Shown: one piece after another, positions 41,364-55,371 of the stretch | Layout of the letters: every line of letters begins with the position of its first letter | Position numbering within the stretch: position 1 is the first letter of the stretch | NCBI RefSeq assembly: GCF_910591885.1 | Contig: NW_025963555.1 | Coordinates: forward strand, 3,968,001 to 4,032,000 | DNA: 64,000 nucleotides | Reading direction: 5' to 3' | Origin: Bombus terrestris | Taxonomy: Eukaryota; Arthropoda; Insecta; Hymenoptera; Apidae | Position numbers and translations under genes: made by a program | Notes under the pieces: model-generated | Seen by the model: the letters and a program-made list of their open reading frames with translations, nothing else | The model's database searches: none | Told to the model about the DNA's origin: nothing

Positions 41364-44300
41364 TGTAGAAGTACAAAACGTTATACTTTATAACGTAGTA
41401 GTACATAACGTTAAACGTTACAACGTAGTAATACATAACGTCATACGTCCTATAGTGATACAATGTAACTTTATACGTTATAACGTAGTATTATATAACG
41501 TTATACGTTATAACGTAGTAGTACATAACGTCAAACGTCACATAGTGATACAATATAACGTTATACGTTAAAATATAGAAGTACATAACGTTATACGTTA
41601 TTAAGTAGTAGTACATAACGTTACACGTTACAACGTAGTAGTACATAACGTCATACGTTATAAAGTAGTGGTACATAACGTTATACGTTATAACGTAGTA
41701 GTACATAACGTTATACTTTGTAAAGTAGTAGTACATAACGTCAAACGTCACATAGTGATACAATATAACGTTATACGTTATATCGTAGAAGTACATAACG
41801 TTATACGTTATAAACTAGTAGTACATAACGTTATACGTTACAACGTAGTAGTACATAACGTCAAACGTCACATAGTGATACAATATAACGTTATACGTTA
41901 TATCGTAGAAGTACATAACGTTATACGTTATAAACTAGTAGTACTTAACGTTATACGTTACTGCACAGTAGTACATAACGTCAAACGTCACATAGTGATA
42001 CAATGTAACGTTATACGTTATAATGTAGAAGTACAAAACGTTATACGTTATAACGTAGTAGTACATAACGTCAAACGTCACATAGTGATACAGTATAGCG
42101 TTATACGTTATAATGTAGAAGTACAAAACGTTATACGTTATAACGTAGTAGTACATAACGTTATACGTCATATAGTAGTACAATATAACGTTATACGTTA
42201 TAACGTAGCAGTACATAACGTTATACGGTATAACGTAGTAGCACATAACGTTATACGTTACTACGTAGTAGTACATAACGTCAAACGTCACATAGTGATA
42301 CAATGTAACGTTATACGTTATAATGTAGAAGTACAAAACGTTATACGTTATAACGTAATAGTACATATCTATATACGTCATATAGTGATGCAATATAACG
42401 TTATACGTTATAACGTAGCAGTACATAACGTTTAACGGTATAACGTAGTAGCACATAACGTTATACGTTGCTACGTAGTGGTACATGACGTCAAACGTCA
42501 GATAGTGTTACAATGTAACGTTATACGTTATAATGTAGAAGTACAAAACGTTATACGATATAACGTAGTAGTACATAACGTCAAACGTCACATAGTGATA
42601 CAGTATAACGTTATACGTTATAATGTAGAAGTACAAAACGTTATACGTTATAACGTAGTAGTACATAACGTCAAACGTCACATAGTGATACAGTATAACG
42701 TTATACGTTATAACGTAGCAGTACATAACGTTATGCGGTATAACGTAGTAGCACATAACGTTATACGTTACTACGTAGTAGTACATAACGTCAAACGTCA
42801 CATAGTGATACAATGTAACGTTATACGTTATAATGTAGAAGTACAAAACGTTATACGTTATAACGTAGTAGTACATAACGTCAAACGTCACATAGTGATA
42901 CAGTATAGCGTTATACGTTATAATGTAGAAGTACAAAACGTTATACGTTACTGCGTAGTAGTACAATATAACGTTATACGTTATAACGTAGCAGTACATA
43001 ACGTTATACGGTATAACGTAGTAGCACATAACGTTATACGTTACTACGTAGTAGTACATAACGTCAAACGTCACATAGTGATACAATGTAACGTTATACG
43101 TTATAATGTAGAAGTACAAAACGTTATACGTTATAACGTAGTAGTACATAACGTCAAACGTCACATAGTGATACAGTATAACGTTATACGTTATAACGTA
43201 GAAGTACAAAACTTTATACGTTATAACGTAGTAGTACTTAACGTTATACGTTACTGCGCAGTAGTACATAACGTCAAACGTCACATAGTGATACAATGTA
43301 ACGTTATACGTTATAATGTAGAAGTACAAAACGTTATACTTTATAACGTAGTAGTACATAACGTCAAACGTCACATAGTGATACAGTATAACGTTATACG
43401 TTATAATGTAGAAGTACAAAACGTTATACGTTATAACGTAGTAGTACATAACGTCAAACGTCACATAGTGATACAGTATAACGTTATACGTTATAACGTA
43501 GCAGTACAAAACGTTATGCGGTATAACGTAGTAGCACATAACGTTATACGTTACTACGTAGTAGTACATAACGTCAAACGTCACATAGTGATACAATGTA
43601 ACGTTATACGTTATAATGTAGAAGTACAAAACGTTATACGTTATAACGTAGTAGTACATAACGTAGAACGTCACATGGTGATACAGTATAACGTTATACG
43701 TTATAATGTAGAAGTACAAAACGTTATACTTTATAACGTAGTAGTACATAACGTCAAACGTCACATAGTGATACAGTATAACGTTATACATTATAACGTA
43801 GAAGTACAAAACGTTATACGTTATAACGTAGTAGTACTTAACGTTATACGTCATATAGTGATACAATGTAACGTTATACGTTATAACGTAGCAGTACACA
43901 ACGTTATACGGTATAACGTAGTAGCACATAACGTTATACGTTACTACGTAGTAGCACATAACGTCAAACGTCACATAGTGATACAATGTAACGTTATACG
44001 TTATAATGTAGAAGTACAAAACGTTATACGTTATAACGTAGTAGTACATAATGTCAAACGTCACATAGTGATACAGTATAACGTTATACGTTATAACGTA
44101 GAAGTACAAAACTTTATACGTTATAACGTAGTAGTACTTAACGTTATACGTTACTGCGCAGTAGTACATAACGTCAAACGTCACATAGTGATACAATGTA
44201 ACGTTATACGTTATAATGTAGAAGTACAAAACGTTATACGTTATAACGTAGTAGTACATAACGTCAAACGTCACATAGTGATGCAGTATAGCGTTATACG

Positions 44301-46080
44301 TTATAATGTAGAAGTACAAAACGTTATACGTTATAACGTAGTAGTACATAACGTCAAACGTCACATAGTGATGCAGTATAGCGTTATACGTTATAATGTA
44401 GAAGTACAAAACGTTATACGTTATAACGTAGTAGTACATAACGTTATACGTCATATAGTAGTACAATATAACGTTATACGTTATAACGTTGCAGTACACA
44501 ACGTTATACGGTATAACGTAGTAGCACATAACGTTATACGTTACTACGTAGTAGTACATAACGTCAAACGTCACATAGTGATACAATGTAACGTTATACG
44601 TTATAATGTAGAAGTACAAAACGTTATACGTTATAACGTAGTAGTACATAACGTAGAACGTCACATGGTGATACAGTATAACGTTATACGTTATAATGTA
44701 GAAGTACAAAACGTTATACTTTATAACGTAGTAGTACATAACGTCAAACGTCACATAGTGATACAGTATAACGTTATACGTTATAACGTAGAAGTACAAA
44801 ACGTTATACGTTATAACGTAGTAGTACTTAACGTTATACGTCATATAGTGATACAATGTAACGTTATACGTTATAATGTAGAAGTACAAAACGTTATACG
44901 TTATAACGTACTAGTACATAACGTAATCCGGTATAACGTAATAGTACATATCTATATACGTCATATGGTGATGCAATATAACGTCATACGTTATAACGTA
45001 GTAGTACATAACGTTATACGTCATATAGTAGTACAATATAACGTTATACGTTATAACGTAGCAGTACATAACGTTATACGGTATAACGTAGTAGCACATA
45101 ACGTTATACGTTACTGCGTAGTAGTTCATAACGTCAAACCTCACATAGTGATACAGTGTAACGTTATACGTTATAATGTAGAAGTACAAAACGTTATACG
45201 TTATAACGTAGTAGTACAAAACGTTATACGTTATAACGTAGTAGTACTTAACGTTATACGTTACTGCGTAGTAGTACATAACGTTATACGTCATATAGTA
45301 GTACAATATAACGTTATACGTTATAACGTAGCAGTACATAACGTTATACGGTATAACGTAGTAGCACATAACGTTATACGTTACTACGTAGTAGTACATG
45401 ACGTCAAACGTCAGATAGTGTTACAATGTAACGTTATACGTTATAATGTAGAAGTACAAAACGTTATACGTTATAACGTAGTAGTACATAACGTCAAACG
45501 TCACATAGTGATACAGTATAACGTTATACGTTATAATGTAGAAGTACAAAACGTTATACGTTATAACGTAGTAGTACATAACGTCAAACGTCACATAGTG
45601 ATACAGTATAACGTTATACGTTATAACGCAGCAGTACATAACGTTATGCGGTATAACGTAGTAGCACATAACGTTATACGTTACTACGTAGTAGTACATA
45701 ACGTCAAACGTCACATAGTGATACAATGTAACGTTATACGTTATAATGTAGAAGTACAAAACGTTATACGTTATAACGTAGTAGTACATAACGTAGAACG
45801 TCACATGGTGATACAGTATAACGTTATACGTTATAATGTAGAAGTACAAAACGTTATACTTTATAACGTAGTAGTACATAACGTCAAACGTCACATAGTG
45901 ATACAGTATAACGTTATACGTTATAACGTAGAAGTACAAAACGTTATACGTTATAACGTAGTAGTACTTAACGTTATACGTCATATAGTGATACAATGTA
46001 ACGTTATACGTTATAACGTAGCAGTACACAACGTTATACGGTATAACGTAGTAGCACATAACGTTATACGTTACTACGTA
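41364..46080. repeat. 4.7-kb block, copy at 6,150 bp from 47,514-52,230
   Basis: Aligns at 6,150 bp (205 monomer lengths) with 47,514-52,230, including the 33-bp hybrid monomer. The first kilobase differs in places (AAAATATAGAAG at 41,571 against TAACGTAGAAG at 47,721); from about 42.5 kb on the two are nearly identical. Private changes here are TACATTATAA at 43,787 and CGCAGCAGTA at 45,628. The first 1,260 bp is also the second 42-mer of the pair described at 40,104. Confidence 0.85.
42954..42986. repeat. 33-bp hybrid monomer, copy 1
   Basis: The usual pair CGT-AGTAGTACA-TAACG... and AGTAGTACA-ATATAACG... (60 bp) is replaced by one 33-bp unit, CGT-AGTAGTACA-ATATAACG.... Exactly 27 bp are missing, which is the distance between the two 9-bp direct repeats AGTAGTACA. 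The loss is a multiple of 3, so the open frame continues. Confidence 0.93.
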
Positions 46081-46256
46081 GTAGTACATAACGTCATACG
46101 TCCTATAGTGATACAATGTAACGTTATACGTTATAACGTAGTAGTATATAACGTTATACGTTATAACGTAGTAGTACATAACGTCAAACGTCACATAGTG
46201 ATACAATATAACGTTATACGTTATATCGTAGAAGTACATAACGTTATACGTTATAA

Positions 46257-46284
46257 ACTAGTAGTGTAACGTCAAACGTCACAT
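46257..46284. repeat. 28-bp deletion monomer, copy 3
   Basis: Same deletion and flanks as 17,071-17,098. A TAA within it (46,267-46,269) ends the 1,263-codon plus-strand open frame that starts at 42,478. Confidence 0.95.
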
Positions 46285-46584
46285 AGTGATACAATATAAC
46301 GTTATACGTTATAATGTAGAAGTACAAAACGTTATACGTTATAACGTAGTAGTACATAACGTCAAACGTCACATAGTGATACAGTATAACGTTATACGTT
46401 ATAACGTAGAAGTACAAAACGTTATACGTTATAACGTAGTAGTACATAACGTCAAGCGTCACATAGTGATACAGTATAACGTTATACGTTATAACGTAGC
46501 AGTACATAACGTAATGCGGTATAACGTAGTAGCACATAACGTTATACGTTACTACGTAGTAGTACTTAACGTTATACGTTATAG

Positions 46585-46613
46585 GTAGTAGTACATAACG
46601 TCATACGTCCTAT
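46585..46613. repeat. 29-bp deletion monomer, copy 4
   Basis: ATAGGTAGTAG junction, 328 bp after the 28-bp monomer, as at 38,426 and 53,964. Confidence 0.93.
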
Positions 46614-47513
46614 AGTGATACAATGTAACGTTATACGTTATAATGTAGAAGTACAAAACGTTATACGTTATAACGTAGTAGTACATATCGTTATCCGGTA
46701 TAACGTAATAGTACATATCTATATACGTCATATAGTGATGCAATATAACGTCATACGTTATAACGTAGAAGTACATAACGTTATACATTATAAAGTAGTA
46801 GTACATAACGTTATACGTTACTACGTAGTAGTACATAACGTCAAACGTCACATAGTGATACAATATAACGTTATACGTTATATCGTAGAAGTACATAACG
46901 TTATACGTTATAAACTAGTAGTACATAACGTTATACGTTACAACGTAGTAGTACATAACGTCAAACGTCACATAGTGATACAATATAACGTTATACGTTA
47001 TATCGTAGAAGTACATAACGTTATACGTTATAAACTAGTAGTACTTAACGTTATACGTTACTGCGCAGTAGTACATAACGTCAAACGTCACATAGTGATA
47101 CAATATAACGTTATACGTTATAATGTAGAAGTACAAAACGTTATACGTTATAACGTAGTAGTACATAACGTCAAACGTCACATAGTGATGCAGTATAGCG
47201 TTATACGTTATAATGTAGAAGTACAAAACGTTATACGTTATAACGTAGTAGTACATAACGTCAAACGTCACATAGTGATACAGTATAACGTTATACGTTA
47301 TAACGTAGCAGTACATAACGTAATGCGGTATAACGTAGTAGCACATAACGTTATACGTTACTACGTAGTAGTACATAACGTCAAACGTCACATAGTGATA
47401 CAATGTAACGTTATACGTTATAATGTAGAAGTACAAAACGTTATACGTTATAACGTAGTAGTACATAACGTCAAACGTCACATAGTGATACAGTATAGCG
47501 TTATACGTTATAA

Positions 47514-50500
47514 TGTAGAAGTACAAAACGTTATACTTTATAACGTAGTAGTACATAACGTTAAACGTTACAACGTAGTAATACATAACGTCATACGTCC
47601 TATAGTGATACAATGTAACTTTATACGTTATAACGTAGTATTATATAACGTTATACGTTATAACGTAGTAGTACATAACGTCAAACGTCACATAGTGATA
47701 CAATATAACGTTATACTTTATAACGTAGAAGTACATAACGTTATACGTTATTAAGTAGTTGTACATAACGTTACACGTTACAACGTAGTAGTACATAACG
47801 TCATACGTTATAAAGTAGTGGTACATAACGTTATACGTTATAGGGTAGTAGTACATAACGTTATACTTTGTAAAGTAGTAGTACATAACGTCAAACGTCA
47901 CATAGTGATACAATATAACGTTATACGTTATATCGTAGAAGTACATAACGTTATACGTTATAAACTAGTAGTACATAACGTTATACGTTACAACGTAGTA
48001 GTACATAACGTCAAACGTCACATAGTGATACAATATAACGTTATACGTTATATCGTAGAAGTACATAACGTTATACGTTATAAACTAGTAGTACTTAACG
48101 TTATACGTTACTGCAAAGTAGTACATAACGTCAAACGTCACATAGTGATACAATGTAACGTTATACGTTATAATGTAGAAGTACAAAACGTTATACGTTA
48201 TAACGTAGTAGTACATAACGTCAAACGTCACATAGTGATACAGTATAGCGTTATACGTTATAATGTAGAAGTACAAAACGTTATACGTTATAACGTAGTA
48301 GTACATAACGTTATACGTCATATAGTAGTACAATATAACGTTATACGTTATAACGTAGCAGTACATAACGTTATACGGTATAACGTAGTAGCACATAACG
48401 TTATACGTTACTACGTAGTAGTACATAACGTCAAACGTCACATAGTGATACAATGTAACGTTATACGTTATAATGTAGAAGTACAAAACGTTATACGTTA
48501 TAACGTAATAGTACATATCTATATACGTCATATAGTGATGCAATATAACGTTATACGTTATAACGTAGCAGTACATAACGTTTAACGGTATAACGTAGTA
48601 GCACATAACGTTATACGTTGCTACGTAGTAGTACATGACGTCAAACGTCAGATAGTGTTACAATGTAACGTTATACGTTATAATGTAGAAGTACAAAACG
48701 TTATACGATATAACGTAGTAGTACATAACGTCAAACGTCACATAGTGATACAGTATAACGTTATACGTTATAATGTAGAAGTACAAAACGTTATACGTTA
48801 TAACGTAGTAGTACATAACGTCAAACGTCACATAGTGATACAGTATAACGTTATACGTTATAACGTAGCAGTACATAACGTTATGCGGTATAACGTAGTA
48901 GCACATAACGTTATACGTTACTACGTAGTAGTACATAACGTCAAACGTCACATAGTGATACAATGTAACGTTATACGTTATAATGTAGAAGTACAAAACG
49001 TTATACGTTATAACGTAGTAGTACATAACGTCAAACGTCACATAGTGATACAGTATAGCGTTATACGTTATAATGTAGAAGTACAAAACGTTATACGTTA
49101 CTGCGTAGTAGTACAATATAACGTTATACGTTATAACGTAGCAGTACATAACGTTATACGGTATAACGTAGTAGCACATAACGTTATACGTTACTACGTA
49201 GTAGTACATAACGTCAAACGTCACATAGTGATACAATGTAACGTTATACGTTATAATGTAGAAGTACAAAACGTTATACGTTATAACGTAGTAGTACATA
49301 ACGTCAAACGTCACATAGTGATACAGTATAACGTTATACGTTATAACGTAGAAGTACAAAACTTTATACGTTATAACGTAGTAGTACTTAACGTTATACG
49401 TTACTGCGCAGTAGTACATAACGTCAAACGTCACATAGTGATACAATGTAACGTTATACGTTATAATGTAGAAGTACAAAACGTTATACTTTATAACGTA
49501 GTAGTACATAACGTCAAACGTCACATAGTGATACAGTATAACGTTATACGTTATAATGTAGAAGTACAAAACGTTATACGTTATAACGTAGTAGTACATA
49601 ACGTCAAACGTCACATAGTGATACAGTATAACGTTATACGTTATAACGTAGCAGTACAAAACGTTATGCGGTATAACGTAGTAGCACATAACGTTATACG
49701 TTACTACGTAGTAGTACATAACGTCAAACGTCACATAGTGATACAATGTAACGTTATACGTTATAATGTAGAAGTACAAAACGTTATACGTTATAACGTA
49801 GTAGTACATAACGTAGAACGTCACATGGTGATACAGTATAACGTTATACGTTATAATGTAGAAGTACAAAACGTTATACTTTATAACGTAGTAGTACATA
49901 ACGTCAAACGTCACATAGTGATACAGTATAACGTTATACGTTATAACGTAGAAGTACAAAACGTTATACGTTATAACGTAGTAGTACTTAACGTTATACG
50001 TCATATAGTGATACAATGTAACGTTATACGTTATAACGTAGCAGTACACAACGTTATACGGTATAACGTAGTAGCACATAACGTTATACGTTACTACGTA
50101 GTAGCACATAACGTCAAACGTCACATAGTGATACAATGTAACGTTATACGTTATAATGTAGAAGTACAAAACGTTATACGTTATAACGTAGTAGTACATA
50201 ATGTCAAACGTCACATAGTGATACAGTATAACGTTATACGTTATAACGTAGAAGTACAAAACTTTATACGTTATAACGTAGTAGTACTTAACGTTATACG
50301 TTACTGCGCAGTAGTACATAACGTCAAACGTCACATAGTGATACAATGTAACGTTATACGTTATAATGTAGAAGTACAAAACGTTATACGTTATAACGTA
50401 GTAGTACATAACGTCAAACGTCACATAGTGATGCAGTATAGCGTTATACGTTATAATGTAGAAGTACAAAACGTTATACGTTATAACGTAGTAGTACATA

Positions 50501-52230
50501 ACGTCAAACGTCACATAGTGATACAGTATAGCGTTATACGTTATAATGTAGAAGTACAAAACGTTATACGTTATAACGTAGTAGTACATAACGTTATACG
50601 TCATATAGTAGTACAATATAACGTTATACGTTATAACGTTGCAGTACACAACGTTATACGGTATAACGTAGTAGCACATAACGTTATACGTTACTACGTA
50701 GTAGTACATAACGTCAAACGTCACATAGTGATACAATGTAACGTTATACGTTATAATGTAGAAGTACAAAACGTTATACGTTATAACGTAGTAGTACATA
50801 ACGTAGAACGTCACATGGTGATACAGTATAACGTTATACGTTATAATGTAGAAGTACAAAACGTTATACTTTATAACGTAGTAGTACATAACGTCAAACG
50901 TCACATAGTGATACAGTATAACGTTATACGTTATAACGTAGAAGTACAAAACGTTATACGTTATAACGTAGTAGTACTTAACGTTATACGTCATATAGTG
51001 ATACAATGTAACGTTATACGTTATAATGTAGAAGTACAAAACGTTATACGTTATAACGTACTAGTACATAACGTAATCCGGTATAACGTAATAGTACATA
51101 TCTATATACGTCATATGGTGATGCAATATAACGTCATACGTTATAACGTAGTAGTACATAACGTTATACGTCATATAGTAGTACAATATAACGTTATACG
51201 TTATAACGTAGCAGTACATAACGTTATACGGTATAACGTAGTAGCACATAACGTTATACGTTACTGCGTAGTAGTTCATAACGTCAAACCTCACATAGTG
51301 ATACAGTGTAACGTTATACGTTATAATGTAGAAGTACAAAACGTTATACGTTATAACGTAGTAGTACAAAACGTTATACGTTATAACGTAGTAGTACTTA
51401 ACGTTATACGTTACTGCGTAGTAGTACATAACGTTATACGTCATATAGTAGTACAATATAACGTTATACGTTATAACGTAGCAGTACATAACGTTATACG
51501 GTATAACGTAGTAGCACATAACGTTATACGTTACTACGTAGTAGTACATGACGTCAAACGTCAGATAGTGTTACAATGTAACGTTATACGTTATAATGTA
51601 GAAGTACAAAACGTTATACGTTATAACGTAGTAGTACATAACGTCAAACGTCACATAGTGATACAGTATAACGTTATACGTTATAATGTAGAAGTACAAA
51701 ACGTTATACGTTATAACGTAGTAGTACATAACGTCAAACGTCACATAGTGATACAGTATAACGTTATACGTTATAACGTAGCAGTACATAACGTTATGCG
51801 GTATAACGTAGTAGCACATAACGTTATACGTTACTACGTAGTAGTACATAACGTCAAACGTCACATAGTGATACAATGTAACGTTATACGTTATAATGTA
51901 GAAGTACAAAACGTTATACGTTATAACGTAGTAGTACATAACGTAGAACGTCACATGGTGATACAGTATAACGTTATACGTTATAATGTAGAAGTACAAA
52001 ACGTTATACTTTATAACGTAGTAGTACATAACGTCAAACGTCACATAGTGATACAGTATAACGTTATACGTTATAACGTAGAAGTACAAAACGTTATACG
52101 TTATAACGTAGTAGTACTTAACGTTATACGTCATATAGTGATACAATGTAACGTTATACGTTATAACGTAGCAGTACACAACGTTATACGGTATAACGTA
52201 GTAGCACATAACGTTATACGTTACTACGTA
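47514..52230. repeat. 4.7-kb block, second copy (6,150 bp)
   Basis: Partner of 41,364-46,080. Homology stops at about 52,231, where this copy has CGTAGTAGCACATAACGTCAAACG while the first copy at 46,081 has a CGTCATACGTCCTAT monomer. It contains the 793-codon antisense open frame 48,658-51,039, whose twin is 42,508-44,889. Confidence 0.85.
49104..49136. repeat. 33-bp hybrid monomer, copy 2
   Basis: Exact counterpart of 42,954-42,986 at 6,150 bp, so it was copied with the block and did not arise independently. Confidence 0.93.
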
Positions 52231-53336
52231 GTAGCACATAACGTCAAACGTCACATAGTGATACAATGTAACGTTATACGTTATAATGTAGAAGTACAAA
52301 ACGTTATACGTTATAACGTAATAGTACATATCTATATACGTCATATAGTGATGCAATATAATGTCATACGATATAACGTAGAAGTACATAAAGTTATCCG
52401 GTATAACGTAGTAACACATAACGTTATACTTTACTACGTAGTATTACATAACGTCAAACGTCACATAGTGATACAATGTAACGTTATACGTTATAATGTA
52501 GAAGTACAAAACGTTGTACGTTATAACGTAGTAGTACATAATGTCAAACGTCACATAGTGATACAGCATAACGTTATACGTTATAACGTAGAAGTACAAA
52601 ACTTTATACGTTATAACGTAGTAGTACACAACGTTATACGTTATAACGTAGTAGTACTTAACGTTATACGTTACTGCGTAGTAGTACATAACGTTATACG
52701 TCATATAGTAGTACAATATAACGTTATACGTTATAACGTAGCAGTACATAACGTTATACGGTATAACGTAGTAGCACATAACGTTATACGTTACTACGTA
52801 GTAGTACATGACGTCAAACGTCAGATAGTGTTACAATGTAACGTTATACGTTATAATGTAGAAGTACAAAACGTTATACGTTATAACGTAGTAGTACATA
52901 ACGTCAAACGTCACATAGTGATACAGTATAACGTTATACGTTATAATGTAGAAGTACAAAACGTTATACGTTATAACGTAGTAGTACATAACGTCAAACG
53001 TCACATAGTGATACAGTATAACGTTATACGTTATAACGTAGGAGTACATAACGTTATGCGGTATAACGTAGTAGCACATAACGTTATACGTTACTACGTA
53101 GTAGTACATAACGTCAAACGTCACATAGTGATACAATGTAACGTTATACGTTATAATGTAGAAGTACAAAACGTTATACGTTATAACGTAGTAGTACATA
53201 ACGTCAAGCGTCACATAGTGATACAGTATAACGTTATACGTTATAACGTAGCAGTACATAACGTAATGCGGTATAACGTAGTAGCACATAACGTTATACG
53301 TTACTACGTAGTAGTACTTAACGTTATACGTTATAG

Positions 53337-53365
53337 GTAGTAGTACATAACGTCATACGTCCTAT
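53337..53365. repeat. 29-bp deletion monomer, copy 5
   Basis: Counterpart of 37,799-37,827 at 15,538 bp, with the same following monomer AGTAGTACAATATAACG. Confidence 0.93.
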
Positions 53366-53635
53366 AGTAGTACAATATAACGTTATACGTTATAACGTAG
53401 CAGTACATAACGTTATACGGTATAACGTAGTAGCACATAACGTTATACGTTACAACGTAGTAGTACATAACGTCATACGTCCTATAGTGATACAATGTAA
53501 CGTTATACGTTATAACGTAGTAGTATATAACGTTATACGTTATAACGTAGTAGTACATAACGTCAAACGTCACATAGTGATACAATATAACGTTATACGT
53601 TATATCGTAGAAGTACATAACGTTATACGTTATAA

Positions 53636-53663
53636 ACTAGTAGTGTAACGTCAAACGTCACAT
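53636..53663. repeat. 28-bp deletion monomer, copy 4
   Basis: Same deletion and flanks as the three earlier copies; 15,538 bp from copy 2. Confidence 0.95.
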
Positions 53664-53963
53664 AGTGATACAATATAACGTTATACGTTATAATGTAGAA
53701 GTACAAAACGTTATACGTTATAACGTAGTAGTACATAACGTCAAACGTCACATAGTGATACAGTATAACGTTATACGTTATAACGTAGAAGTACAAAACG
53801 TTATACGTTATAACGTAGTAGTACATAACGTCAAGCGTCACATAGTGATACAGTATAACGTTATACGTTATAACGTAGCAGTACATAACGTAATGCGGTA
53901 TAACGTAGTAGCACATAACGTTATACGTTACTACGTAGTAGTACTTAACGTTATACGTTATAG

Positions 53964-53992
53964 GTAGTAGTACATAACGTCATACGTCCTAT
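53964..53992. repeat. 29-bp deletion monomer, copy 6
   Basis: Counterpart of 38,426-38,454 at 15,538 bp. Confidence 0.93.
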
Positions 53993-55342
53993 AGTGATAC
54001 AATGTAACGTTATACGTTATAATGTAGAAGTACAAAACGTTATACGTTATAACGTAGTAGTACATATCGTTATCCGGTATAACGTAATAGTACATATCTA
54101 TATACGTCATATAGTGATGCAATATAACGTCATACGTTATAACGTAGAAGTACATAACGTTATACATTATAAAGTAGTAGTACATAACGTTATACGTTAC
54201 TACGTAGTAGTACATAACGTCAAACGTCACATAGTGATACAATATAACGTTATACGTTATATCGTAGAAGTACATAACGTTATACGTTATAAACTAGTAG
54301 TACATAACGTTATACGTTACAACGTAGTAGTACATAACGTCAAACGTCACATAGTGATACAATATAACGTTATACGTTATATCGTAGAAGTACATAACGT
54401 TATACGTTATAAACTAGTAGTACTTAACGTTATACGTTACTGCGCAGTAGTACATAACGTCAAACGTCACATAGTGATACAATGTAACGTTATACGTTAT
54501 AATGTAGAAGTACAAAACGTTATACGTTATAACGTAGTAGTACATAACGTCAAACGTCACATAGTGATGCAGTATAGCGTTATACGTTATAATGTAGAAG
54601 TACAAAACGTTATACGTTATAACGTAGTAGTACATAACGTCAAACGTCACATAGTGATACAGTATAACGTTATACGTTATAACGTAGCAGTACATAACGT
54701 AATGCGGTATAACGTAGTAGCACATAACGTTATACGTTACTACGTAGTAGTACATAACGTCAAACGTCACATAGTGATACAATGTAACGTTATACGTTAT
54801 AATGTAGAAGTACAAAACGTTATACGTTATAACGTAGTAGTACATAACGTCAAACGTCACATAGTGATACAGTATAGCGTTATACGTTATAATGTAGAAG
54901 TACAAAACGTTATACGTTACTGCGTAGTAGTACATAACGTTATACGTCATATAGTAGTACAATATAACGTTATACGTTATAACGTAGCAGTACATAACGT
55001 TATACGCTATAACGTAGTAGCACATAACGTTATACGTTACTACGTAGTAGTACATAACGTCAAACGTCACATAGTGATACTATGTAACGTTATACGTTAT
55101 AATGTAGAAGTACAAAACGTTATACGTTATAACGTAGTAGTACATAACGTCAAACGTCACATAGTGATACAGTATAACGTTATACGTTATAACGTAGAAG
55201 TACAAAACGTTATACGTTATAACGTAGTAGTACATAACGTCAATCTTCACATAGTGATACAATATAGCGTTATACGTTATAACGTAGAAGTACAAAACGT
55301 TATACGTTATAACGTAGTAGTACTTAACGTTATACGTTATAG

Positions 55343-55371
55343 GTAGTAGTACATATCGTCATACGTCCTAT
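55343..55371. repeat. 29-bp deletion monomer, copy 7
   Basis: Counterpart of 39,715-39,743, sharing CATATCGTCA. The following monomer differs: here it is GGTGATGCAATATAACG, because 120 bp (four monomers) present after 39,744 are missing. Confidence 0.92.

Larger units (their letters stand above)
46020..47530. repeat. 1.5-kb block shared with 53,399-54,909
   Basis: Aligns at 7,379 bp with 53,399-54,909, including the 28-bp and 29-bp monomers in the same spacing. It also aligns with about 37,861-39,280 at 8,159 bp, except for 90 bp (three monomers) present near 47,101-47,190 and absent at 38,941. Confidence 0.84.
53399..54909. repeat. 1.5-kb block, second copy (7,379 bp)
   Basis: Partner of 46,020-47,530. 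It is also part of a longer match of 37,500-41,363 to about 53,040-56,760, at a distance of about 15.5 kb. That match is broken only by whole-monomer steps: a gain of 90 bp and two losses of 120 bp in the later copy. Confidence 0.83.

Noticed and set aside
42508..44889. Antisense 793-codon frame and its twin at 48,658-51,039
   Set aside because: These are mirror-image readings of the same monomers (YNVMYYYVIT type). Their equal length reflects the 6,150-bp duplication, not conservation of a gene.
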